This document shows, piece by piece, positions 43,258 through 50,687 of a stretch of 64,000 nt of DNA. The DNA is from Bacteroidota bacterium (GTDB lineage: Bacteria > Bacteroidota > Bacteroidia > Chitinophagales > Saprospiraceae), in NCBI GenBank assembly GCA_029557915.1, contig JAKQHS010000139.1, positions 1-64,000 of the forward strand, written 5' to 3'. The position numbers were made by a program, and so were the translations under genes. Position 1 is the stretch's first letter; each line of letters starts with the position of its first letter. The notes under the pieces were generated by a model. It did no database searches and was not told where the DNA came from. It saw nothing but the letters and a program-made list of their open reading frames with translations.

Positions 43258-45201
43258 CTACGAAAACACCCTCATCCCCAGCAGGTCAGCCAGTTCGTTG
43301 CGGTGGTTCAGCAGTTCATGCTGGGCTTTAAGGCAGATTAACTGGTGCATTTCATCCAAGTCCGGGGATTCGAGCAGTTTTTTATTGTCCGCGATCATTT
43401 TCTGCACTTTTTTCAGTTTAAATCGGAGGATGCTTTGAAAGCAGTCTTTGATGTAATTCTGATCGGGAGGTTTCTGGGTTTGTAATTCCATTTCCCAGCG
43501 GTCGGCCCAGTTGTGACTGTAAACATAGGGGCTGGTGCAGAATTCAATGGCCAGGTTACGGATGTCTGCATCCGGATGGCTGCTGAAATAATGGGTGTCT
43601 ACAGGCCTGTTTTCACTCAACTGGTGCATGTAATCCTTCAATACCTTTTCATAAAGTTTATTCTCAAAGGCTTCATAGAGTTCATCCATGTTTTCGTTGA
43701 TGTACTGGGCCATGGTCTTCTCGGACCCATCGTCCATCGGCAAATGGCCATAAAGCACCAGGACCCGGATCAGGGACCTTTCCTGGTGTTCGTCCCACTC
43801 GGTGGCCGGCAACCGTTGGGGTTCGGCGGGGAAGTCTGTGCGATTGCCTTCCTGGGCCTGGTCCGAATCCACTCCGGGCGTGCCGGTCCGGCGCTGAAAG
43901 ATTTCTTTACGGATTTTTTTATTGGTTTCCGAGATCAGGATATTTTCGGGGACGTCCAGTTCCTGTGCACAGATTTTAATATAGGTCGAACGTTTGATGG
44001 CATCCGGAATGCGGGCTATGGTTTGGATGATGTCGGCAATGCCTTCCGATTTTTTTACAGGATCGTTTTTATATTCCTTTTTGATCAGGGAGGCCTTGAA
44101 GAGCACAAAATCGACCGAATGTTCGGTGATGTATTTTTTAAACGATTCGGACCCGTTTTTTTGAAGGTAGGAATCGGGATCGTCTTCAGGAGGCAGGATC
44201 ACCAGCCGGACATTCATGTTTTCATCCAGGATCAGGTCAAGGGCCCTCAGGGTGGCTTTTATGCCCGCCTCGTCCCCGTCGTACAGGACTTTGATGTTGG
44301 TGGTAAATCGTTTGATCAACCGGATCTGTTCCACGGTGAGGGAGGTGCCGGAGGAGGCCACCACCTGCTGGATTCCGGCCTGGTGGAGGGCAAGGACGTC
44401 GGTATAACCTTCGACCAGGATACATTCATCATTCGCCCGGATGCCGGTTTTGGCAAGATGCATGCCGTAGAGCACCTTGCTTTTGGAATACAGCGGGGTT
44501 TCCGGGCTGTTCATATACTTGGGACCGAAATCCCCCTTCCCGATTTTCCTGCCGCTGAAAGCGATCACCTTGCCGGCGAGGTTATGGATGGGGAAAATGA
44601 CCCGGTGATTGAAAAAATCAAAGTCATTCTTATTGGTCAGTCCCAGGTCGCGGAGCAATTGAAGGTTATACCCCTGTTCCCGGGCATGCTGGACCAGGTA
44701 ATCCCTCTGTTCCGGCGCGTAACCCAACTGGAATTTTTTTATGGTGCTCTCCAGGATGCCCCGTTCCTTAAAATAGGGGAGGGCGATGGTCTTGCCGGAG
44801 GCGTGACTGAATAAGGCTTCATGGTACAGCCGGGCCGCATAATCATTGACCAGGCCCCAGGATTCCCTTTTCATTTCTTCCTGGTATTCCTGTTCGGTCC
44901 TGGGTTCCTGCCTTTCTTCCAGCGTCAGGTTATATCGTTTGGCCAGGTAACGGATGGCTTCCGGAAAAGTGCAGGATTCATGTTCCATGATAAATTGAAC
45001 CGGCCCTCCGGCTTTTCCGCAACCAAAACATTTGTAAATGTTTTTGGATGGAGAGACGGAAAAAGAGGGGGTTTTTTCATGGTGAAAGGGGCAAAGGCCC
45101 AGCAAATTGGCCCCGCTCCGCTTCAGGTTGACAAAATCACCCACCACCTCCTCAACCCGGGCTGCCTGCAATACCTCATCGACAGATTTTTTTAATATCA
45201 T
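43258..45201 (-). CDS. dnaG: DNA primase
   Basis: From the ATG at 45201 (MILKKSVDEVLQAARVEEVV) the protein is 647 residues, somewhat longer than E. coli DnaG. The CHC2 zinc site is C37, H40, C58, C61 (CPFHHEKTPSF and YKCFGCGKAG). The Toprim core has VEGYTDVLALHQAGI, YDGDEAG and PPEDDPDSYL with the catalytic acids. A C-terminal DnaB-binding region follows. The ATG at 45228 would overlap a plus-strand promoter and adds nine non-family residues, so it is not used. It makes RNA primers at the replication fork. The stop lies at the edge of a repeat block. Confidence 0.95.
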   Translation of the reverse strand: MILKKSVDEVLQAARVEEVVGDFVNLKRSGANLLGLCPFHHEKTPSFSVSPSKNIYKCFGCGKAGGPVQFIMEHESCTFPEAIRYLAKRYNLTLEERQEPRTEQEYQEEMKRESWGLVNDYAARLYHEALFSHASGKTIALPYFKERGILESTIKKFQLGYAPEQRDYLVQHAREQGYNLQLLRDLGLTNKNDFDFFNHRVIFPIHNLAGKVIAFSGRKIGKGDFGPKYMNSPETPLYSKSKVLYGMHLAKTGIRANDECILVEGYTDVLALHQAGIQQVVASSGTSLTVEQIRLIKRFTTNIKVLYDGDEAGIKATLRALDLILDENMNVRLVILPPEDDPDSYLQKNGSESFKKYITEHSVDFVLFKASLIKKEYKNDPVKKSEGIADIIQTIARIPDAIKRSTYIKICAQELDVPENILISETNKKIRKEIFQRRTGTPGVDSDQAQEGNRTDFPAEPQRLPATEWDEHQERSLIRVLVLYGHLPMDDGSEKTMAQYINENMDELYEAFENKLYEKVLKDYMHQLSENRPVDTHYFSSHPDADIRNLAIEFCTSPYVYSHNWADRWEMELQTQKPPDQNYIKDCFQSILRFKLKKVQKMIADNKKLLESPDLDEMHQLICLKAQHELLNHRNELADLLGMRVFS

Positions 45202-45221
45202 TGAAAAAAAACTGAGAATAG

Positions 45222-45254
45222 TTTGCAAATTATATTAAATATGTTTTAAATTTG
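45222..45254 (+). promoter_or_regulatory. Bacteroidetes-type promoter of candidate small RNA
   Basis: TTTG at 45222-45225 and TAAATTTG at 45247-45254 are exact matches to the -33 and -7 boxes with 21 bases between. Initiation near 45259 would coincide with the first base of a GTGATAA/TTATCAC hairpin. Confidence 0.6.
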
Positions 45255-45258
45255 TAGA

Positions 45259-45363
45259 GTGATAATTAAATAAGTTATCACCATCAAATTTGACATAAGA
45301 ATAGGGTGTTCTCATAGTGTGTTCATACCTCACTGACAGTCCTTGTCAGTGGGGTTTTTTTTT
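45259..45363 (+). ncRNA. candidate ~105-nt structured RNA or leader attenuator
   Basis: Between a good promoter and a strong terminator lies a segment with no plausible ORF. It opens with a perfect 7-bp hairpin (gtgataa at 45259-45265, ttatcac at 45275-45281) and closes with the terminator stem at 45328-45354. Either it is a stand-alone small RNA, or it is a leader that attenuates the small lipoprotein gene starting 19 bases after the terminator tail. I do not recognise a known RNA family. Confidence 0.4.
45328..45363 (+). terminator. rho-independent terminator ahead of a lipoprotein gene
   Basis: cctcactgaca (45328-45338) pairs with tgtcagtgggg (45344-45354), with one G:U, around a five-base loop, followed by nine T. 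It precedes, not follows, the nearest plus-strand ORF at 45382. Confidence 0.88.
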
Positions 45364-45381
45364 ATTACAAATTTCGGGCAC

Positions 45382-45573
45382 ATGGATAAGATATTTAAAA
45401 ATTTTTTTATTTATTTTATTTTGTTAACCAGCGTATTGATAGCCGGAACCTCCTGTGGTGTGGGTACCGGTTGCCCCGCCCAGCAAGGCGATTCCACCAA
45501 ATTTGACCGGAAGGGCAAACTGAAAGGCACGGGTGGGAAAACCAGATTGTTTCCTAAAAACATGAAAAAATAA
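45382..45573 (+). CDS. small lipoprotein-like protein
   Basis: From the ATG at 45382 this 63-residue protein has a hydrophobic export segment (FFIYFILLTSVLIAGTSC) followed by Cys-rich GVGTGCPAQQ and a basic tail (GKLKGTGGKTRLFPKNMKK). The Cys after GTS could be lipidated, though the lipobox is weak. The CGVGTGCPAQ and Lys/Arg-rich tail pattern resembles small Bacteroidetes lipoproteins of no known role. The TTG at 45343 used for a longer frame lies in the terminator and is rejected. It converges on dapB. Confidence 0.6.
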   Translation: MDKIFKNFFIYFILLTSVLIAGTSCGVGTGCPAQQGDSTKFDRKGKLKGTGGKTRLFPKNMKK

Positions 45574-45609
45574 GATCCTGATAATCGCGTCAGCCCCTGA
45601 GGGAACATT

Positions 45610-46332
45610 TTAATCCTTTCCGAAAAAATCATCCATTCCGAAAACACCCTGTTTTCCCTGGAGCCATTCGGCGACGGCAACCACTCCTTCCACAAATCCT
45701 GTTCTTGAAAAGGCCTCATGGGTAAGCACGATCCGGTCGTAAGGGGAACGGTATTCGACGATATGGGTCCCCGGGACCTGGCCGGTTCTTTCTGAAGAGA
45801 CCGGGATGCTCTCCCGCAAAGCATGGGTAAAGGCATCCACCTGCCGCCAATCCCGGAACCTGGAAGATTCCAGCAGCATGTGCTGGGCCAGGGTCACCGC
45901 GGTACCGCTGGGAGCGTCTTTTTTCTGGTCATGGTGGATTTCATGCAGGCCGAGGGAATAGGACTCCTGTTTATCCATGACCCGGGCCAACAGGCGGCTA
46001 ACCTTCCAGAACAGGTTGACCCCGATCGAGAAGTTGGAGGAATAAAAAAAGCACCCTTTTTTCTCAAGGCAATAACTTTTCACCGGTTCCAGGTCCTGCT
46101 GCCAGCCGGTAGTCCCGCTGATCGCCGGGATACCCCGGTCGATGCAGTACCGGATATTATTGGCGGCGGACCTGGGTTCCGTAAATTCAATGGCAAGATC
46201 TGAGCCTGTTAATACGTCGAGTCCTGTATTCAATGCAGGATCAGCAATGGAATATATATTATGATTTCTTTTTATGCATAACTGTTCTATTTCTTTCCCC
46301 ATTTTGCCATAACCAATCAGGCTAATCTTCAT
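45610..46332 (-). CDS. dapB: 4-hydroxy-tetrahydrodipicolinate reductase
   Basis: This 240-residue cytosolic enzyme reduces the dihydrodipicolinate precursor in lysine and diaminopimelate synthesis. The nucleotide loop is MKISLIGYGKMGKEIEQL. The catalytic segment HEIHHDQKKDAPSGTA holds the His pair, Lys and substrate-binding Gly/Thr that mark DapB. ISGTTGW and SSNFSIGVNLFW are also conserved. It is short because Bacteroidetes DapB lacks some loops. It is divergent from accD with 84 bases between starts. Confidence 0.95.
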   Translation of the reverse strand: MKISLIGYGKMGKEIEQLCIKRNHNIYSIADPALNTGLDVLTGSDLAIEFTEPRSAANNIRYCIDRGIPAISGTTGWQQDLEPVKSYCLEKKGCFFYSSNFSIGVNLFWKVSRLLARVMDKQESYSLGLHEIHHDQKKDAPSGTAVTLAQHMLLESSRFRDWRQVDAFTHALRESIPVSSERTGQVPGTHIVEYRSPYDRIVLTHEAFSRTGFVEGVVAVAEWLQGKQGVFGMDDFFGKD

Positions 46333-46416
46333 TCGACGGAATTTTAGGATTGAACCGCTAAATTAAGTGGATTCGTTATATTTGCCGCCTTCCGCGACAG
46401 CGGAAAGGAAATTTGC

Positions 46417-47268
46417 ATGGGTTGGTTCAAAAGATTACGGGAAGGTATACAGACCACCACCAAAAACAAGAAGGAAGCTCCTGAAGGTCTTTGGCATAAA
46501 TGTGAAGTCTGCCGACATACCAGCACCTCAACCGAGCTTCGGGAGAATTTTTACAAATGCGTCAAGTGCAATCACCATGTCCGGATCGGTAGCCTGGAAT
46601 ATTTTGAAATCATCTTTGACCAGGAAAAATATACCATTCTGCTGGATAACCTGGAAGCCGTGGACATCCTTGGATTCGAAGACCTAAAACCATATTCCAG
46701 GCGCCTGGAAGAAGCCAGGCAGAAATCGGGTTATAATTCGGCCGTCAATGTGGCCAGTGGAAAAGTGAATAAAAAAAACCTGGTGGTAGCCTGTATGGAC
46801 TTCAGCTTCATAGGAGGTTCCCTGTCCAGCGTGGAGGGCGAAAAAATCTGCAAGGCCATAGACCTCTGCATTGAATCGGAGTCCCCGCTGCTGATCATAT
46901 CCAGGTCCGGGGGGGCCCGGATGATGGAATCGGCATTCTCCCTGATGCAACTGGCCAAGACTTCAGCCAAACTGACTACCCTGGCCGATGCGCGGCTGCC
47001 TTATTTTTCCCTGATGACGGACCCCACTACGGGAGGGGTTTCAGCATCCTATGCCATGCTTGGAGATATCAATATGGCCGAACCCAAAGCTCTTATCGGT
47101 TTTGCCGGCCCGAGGGTGATCAAAGAAGCGATTAAAAAAGACCTTCCGGAGGATTTCCAGTCCGCTGAGTTTTTGCTCGAGCACGGTTTCCTGGACTTTA
47201 TCATAGACCGGGCCAAACTCAGGACCCGGCTCGATGAGTTGCTCACAATTTTTCAATTGTCCCAATAA
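46417..47268 (+). CDS. accD: acetyl-CoA carboxylase carboxyltransferase subunit beta
   Basis: This 283-residue subunit transfers the carboxyl group from biotin to acetyl-CoA with AccA. It has the N-terminal zinc finger C29, C32, C48, C51 (HKCEVCRH and YKCVKCNHH). The crotonase core shows SRSGGARMMESAFSLMQLAK, YFSLMTDPTTGGVSASYAMLGDI and IGFAGPRVIKEAI, forming the oxyanion hole. The start MGWFKRLREGI is usual. It is convergent with bshC. Other acc genes are not in the window. Confidence 0.96.
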   Translation: MGWFKRLREGIQTTTKNKKEAPEGLWHKCEVCRHTSTSTELRENFYKCVKCNHHVRIGSLEYFEIIFDQEKYTILLDNLEAVDILGFEDLKPYSRRLEEARQKSGYNSAVNVASGKVNKKNLVVACMDFSFIGGSLSSVEGEKICKAIDLCIESESPLLIISRSGGARMMESAFSLMQLAKTSAKLTTLADARLPYFSLMTDPTTGGVSASYAMLGDINMAEPKALIGFAGPRVIKEAIKKDLPEDFQSAEFLLEHGFLDFIIDRAKLRTRLDELLTIFQLSQ

Positions 47269-47278
47269 GGAACAATAG

Positions 47279-48871
47279 TCAGGCTTCGATCTGGATCAGT
47301 TTGAACTGACGGTCCAGCGGATTAAAATCATGCACCAGGGTGCGAATGAAAGCTGGCCCATGTTCGGAGTAGAAGGTCATAAAGTTTTCCCTTCTTTCCT
47401 GCAGTCCGTTTTCAGGCAATAACTTTTCTTTCAGTTTCCGGATCTTGTTCAGTTTGACTTCCAGCTTTGATTTTTCCGCTTTAAGGATTTTCTTTTCGAG
47501 GTGTTCAATGCTCTTGGCCATTTTGACTTTTTCCGCTTCAATCGAAGGGCCCAGGGTAGGGTCCACGGATTCCGCCCGGGATCTGATTTTATCCATCCAG
47601 GCGGTGATGCCGAGGATCTCTTCCTGCAAACTAAGCTCATGGCTGCTCAGTTTTTCCGTCATCCGGTTCATCAGCAGGTCGGTGCGTTCAGCCAGGTCGG
47701 CGACTTTCAGCCCAAACTGATCCAGCAGGTTTTTTTGCTCCGGCTGGATGACCAGGAATGAATCGCGGCGCACCAGGGCAGGGTAGGGCACGCCCAGGGC
47801 TTCGAACTGGGATTTCCTCTCCATCCAATAGGCCAGTTCGCCTCCGCCGCCCACAAAGGCCAGGTTGGGCAGGATCAATTCCTGGTATATGGGTCGCAGG
47901 ATGACATTGGGACTGAATTTTTCGGGATGCTGCTCAATTTCGGCGGCCATGGATTTTTCATCCAGTTTCAGGCCCTGGTTGGAAATGTGAAAGGATCCGT
48001 TTTCCCTTTCGATCCGGTCCCGGTATCCTTTGTCAAAATAGAAAAAATTGATGTCCCGGACATGGGTAGATGCTTCGTAGCCGAGTTGCATCAACCGGGC
48101 CTGTGTGCCGGTGACCAGGGGTTTGGAGGAAGAGTGGAGGACTTCATCCAGGATCCAGGGCTTGAATTCTTCCTTGAGCCTCCGGTCATCCATATTGATC
48201 ACGAGGAGCCCGTGTTCACCCAATAAAACATGCATCATGTACTGGAAAGCCTCCGCGAAACTTCGGCCGCCTGCATGCGCTTCACGGAGCAATCGGATCA
48301 ACTCTGGGCCGAAAGGGGTATGTACAAGCAGGGATTCCGCTTCAGAAATGCAGGCTTCGATGCGTTCCAGGTCAAATCGACCCAAGGGGCCTGACTGCCT
48401 GGTTTCCCAGGTGATCTTTTTACCAAATAAAAAACAATGGTTCAATTCTTCCAGGTCATGGTCCTCGGCGCCGATCACAAAAACAGGCTGGATGCGGTAA
48501 GCGGGCAGGGCCTCCTGGATGAGTTGTGCCAGTTTGATGGTGCTGATGGCCTTTGAAAGGACAAAGGCGGGGCCGGTAAAGAGGCAAGGCTGGTGAGCGG
48601 TGCAGACCGTAAACGTACGGGCATCCAGCAAGGCGTCAATCCGGTCCCGGATCTTGATCTCGATACCCAAATTTTGGTACTGCTCGGACAGGACCTGGTG
48701 CAACTTTTCACGGTTGACCTCCCGGTCCCGGTTTTGGATGATTTCTCCAAATACGTCCAGTTGCGGTTTCCATTTTAAAAACTGGTCCAGCGGGCTGTCT
48801 TCCCGGTTTAAGTCTTGATCCACCTTGCTCAATAATGGGAAGGACGAAAGCGGTAAGGTATCTACGGTCAT
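47279..48871 (-). CDS. bshC: bacillithiol synthesis cysteine-adding enzyme BshC
   Basis: This 530-residue protein adds cysteine to glucosaminyl malate, the last step of bacillithiol synthesis. The nucleotidyl-transferase-like core shows VCTAHQPCLFTGPAFVLSKA and VFVIGAEDHDLEELNH, the two BshC signature segments. A C-terminal coiled coil (KMAKSIEHLEKKILKAEKSKLE) mediates dimerisation in the known structure. Its presence suggests the cell uses bacillithiol as its main thiol, as do many Bacteroidetes. bshA and bshB are not in the window. It is convergent with accD. Confidence 0.92.
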   Translation of the reverse strand: MTVDTLPLSSFPLLSKVDQDLNREDSPLDQFLKWKPQLDVFGEIIQNRDREVNREKLHQVLSEQYQNLGIEIKIRDRIDALLDARTFTVCTAHQPCLFTGPAFVLSKAISTIKLAQLIQEALPAYRIQPVFVIGAEDHDLEELNHCFLFGKKITWETRQSGPLGRFDLERIEACISEAESLLVHTPFGPELIRLLREAHAGGRSFAEAFQYMMHVLLGEHGLLVINMDDRRLKEEFKPWILDEVLHSSSKPLVTGTQARLMQLGYEASTHVRDINFFYFDKGYRDRIERENGSFHISNQGLKLDEKSMAAEIEQHPEKFSPNVILRPIYQELILPNLAFVGGGGELAYWMERKSQFEALGVPYPALVRRDSFLVIQPEQKNLLDQFGLKVADLAERTDLLMNRMTEKLSSHELSLQEEILGITAWMDKIRSRAESVDPTLGPSIEAEKVKMAKSIEHLEKKILKAEKSKLEVKLNKIRKLKEKLLPENGLQERRENFMTFYSEHGPAFIRTLVHDFNPLDRQFKLIQIEA

Positions 48872-48972
48872 CTATACTTAATGAAGCTCACAAAGATACA
48901 TGTTAACAATTTTCCGTTACCCTACTTAAGGAATTGGTAACGTTTATAACCCGTACGAAGGGGAGCGGTCGT

Positions 48973-49644
48973 TTATTTTTTGGGCGACCTGCGGATCATT
49001 TCAAAAAAGGCGATGGCAAGGAATACTTTTTCTTCCGTCGCGTCCAATTCGGCAACATACTGGAAAGCCCTGGGATTGCGGCTTTCCTTTTTTGCTTCGT
49101 TGAGCAGGTTGCCGGCCAGTTTATTATTCACCTTTATTTCGAGAAGCACATTTTCTCCCCGGTCAATGCTGGCGATCACGTTGCGCTGATTGTACCAAAG
49201 GCGACCCTGGCTGTCCAGTTTTCCAAAATATTCTTCATCAATAAACACTTCCGTCTCCTTGTGGTGGATGATGTAGGCAAATTCATGATTTGAATTGCGG
49301 ACTAAAAGCACGCCTTCTTCGGGCCGGTACATTTTCTGAATATAGATCAACAGGGGTTCGTGGTAAATCGACTGGAAGACCCCGCGGCTGATTTTAAACC
49401 TCATGGACTTTTTTACCTGGCGGTGCTGGCGGAGGCTGAGCAATTCCAGTTCCTGCCGATCCCATTTGACCAGGTTATCGGCCGCCCAGGATTTTAATTC
49501 CGGTTGGAGCAGGCGCAGGTCCCTGCGCAGTTTTTGGATGACGGGCCTGAAGCCTGAAAAGAGTTTGTCCAGTATAGAAATCACACGGGCAAAACTAAAA
49601 ATAAGGAAGGTGATAAATAAAAAAATAAAAGCCCGGGCTATCAT
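48973..49644 (-). CDS. hypothetical protein with N-terminal membrane helix
   Basis: I do not recognise this 223-residue protein. It starts with a hydrophobic helix (MIARAFIFLFITFLIFSFARVI) and then a soluble part with PVIQKLRRDLRLLQPELKSW and a beta-rich centre (YRPEEGVLLVRNSNHEFAY, IDEEYFGKLDSQGRLWYN). It is probably anchored in the inner membrane with the rest outside or inside, not decided. It starts nine bases after rpoD stops on the same strand and is likely co-transcribed with it; whether it has a function linked to sigma factor is unknown. Confidence 0.75.
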   Translation of the reverse strand: MIARAFIFLFITFLIFSFARVISILDKLFSGFRPVIQKLRRDLRLLQPELKSWAADNLVKWDRQELELLSLRQHRQVKKSMRFKISRGVFQSIYHEPLLIYIQKMYRPEEGVLLVRNSNHEFAYIIHHKETEVFIDEEYFGKLDSQGRLWYNQRNVIASIDRGENVLLEIKVNNKLAGNLLNEAKKESRNPRAFQYVAELDATEEKVFLAIAFFEMIRRSPKK

Positions 49645-49653
49645 CGGCCGGTT

Positions 49654-50520
49654 TTATCCCAGGTACGATTTCAGGGAATTCTGGTGCATAGAACGCCTAA
49701 GCCTCCGGATGGCCCTTTCTTTTACCTGTCTCACCCTTTCCCGGGTCAGCCCGAACATGTCCCCGATTTCCTCCAGCGTCAGGGGTTTGTTGCCATCCAG
49801 TCCAAAATAGGCGGACAGCACTTCCATTTCCCTTGGGGCCAGGACCGTCATGCCGTATTCCACTTCCTTCTTAAGCGATTCTTTCATGAGGGCCAGGTCA
49901 GGACTGTCTTCCGTCTCGTGCATATAAATGTCGATCATGGAAATGTCATCCTCGTCGGTCCCGATGGGGGCGTCGAAGGAGACGTGGCGCATATTGCTCT
50001 TGAGTACGTGGTTTACATCCTTCACGGCGACGCCCAGGGCTTCAGCCAGTTCTTCGGGCGTAGGTTCGCGTTCGAATTCCTGGACAAAGGTGATATAAGC
50101 TTCGTTGAGCCTGTTGTAGGAGCCGACTTTATTGACCGGCATCCGGACGATCCGGCTGTATTCGACAATGGCCTGGAGGATGGATTGGCGGATCCACCAC
50201 ACCGCATAGGAAATAAATTTGAACCCCTTGGTTTCGTCGAAACGTTTGGCAGCCTTGATCAGGCCTACATTGCCTTCATTGATCAGGTCACTGAGGGAGA
50301 GTCCCTGGTTCTGATATTGTTTGGCTACGGATACGACAAAGCGAAGGTTGGACTTGCACATGATTTCAAGGGCTTCCTCATCTCCTTCCCGGATCCTCCT
50401 GGCATACTCCGCTTCCTGCTCCGGAGTGAGCATGGAAAGTTTGGCGATATCGTTCAGATATTTCTCTAGGGAAACAGATTCCCTGTTGGTGATTTTGTTC
50501 GTGATTTTTAATTGGCGCAT
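49654..50520 (-). CDS. rpoD: RNA polymerase primary sigma factor
   Basis: This 288-residue protein is the short Bacteroidetes housekeeping sigma, without region 1.1 or the long non-conserved region. Regions 1.2-2 show YARRIREGDEEALEIMCKSN and SDLINEGNVGLIKAAKRFD, with KGFKFISYAVWWIRQSI for -10 recognition. Region 4 has VLAPREMEVLSAYFGL and LTLEEIGDMFGLTRERVRQV for -35 contact. These sigmas recognise the TTTG / TAnnTTTG promoter form seen elsewhere in the window. It lies between pnp and the 48973 gene on the same strand. Confidence 0.96.
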   Translation of the reverse strand: MRQLKITNKITNRESVSLEKYLNDIAKLSMLTPEQEAEYARRIREGDEEALEIMCKSNLRFVVSVAKQYQNQGLSLSDLINEGNVGLIKAAKRFDETKGFKFISYAVWWIRQSILQAIVEYSRIVRMPVNKVGSYNRLNEAYITFVQEFEREPTPEELAEALGVAVKDVNHVLKSNMRHVSFDAPIGTDEDDISMIDIYMHETEDSPDLALMKESLKKEVEYGMTVLAPREMEVLSAYFGLDGNKPLTLEEIGDMFGLTRERVRQVKERAIRRLRRSMHQNSLKSYLG

Positions 50521-50577
50521 AATTTATTCCTCTATATACCTTACACCTTTATAGGATTAAAAGTTTCTCTAATAAAC

Positions 50578-50610
50578 ACAAAAGGGGGCAAAACGCTCGC
50601 TCCCTTTTGT
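50578..50610. terminator. possible rho-independent terminator between pnp and rpoD
   Basis: acaaaaggg (50578-50586) pairs with cccttttgt (50602-50610) around a 15-base loop. On the minus strand the tail after the stem is tttattag, only modestly T-rich. It lies 78-110 bases after the pnp stop and just upstream of rpoD, so it would separate the two transcripts. Confidence 0.5.
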
Positions 50611-50687
50611 TGATTTAACTTTTTATTATGAATAAGGCTAATACAAACCTTATTTTCAGTAGCTGCCTGTCTAAAACGCGGCCCGGA

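Noticed and set aside
45343-45381. Upstream start of the small lipoprotein gene at TTG 45343
   Set aside because: It lies inside the terminator stem and T-run and gives an odd leader; the ATG at 45382 fits the signal peptide.
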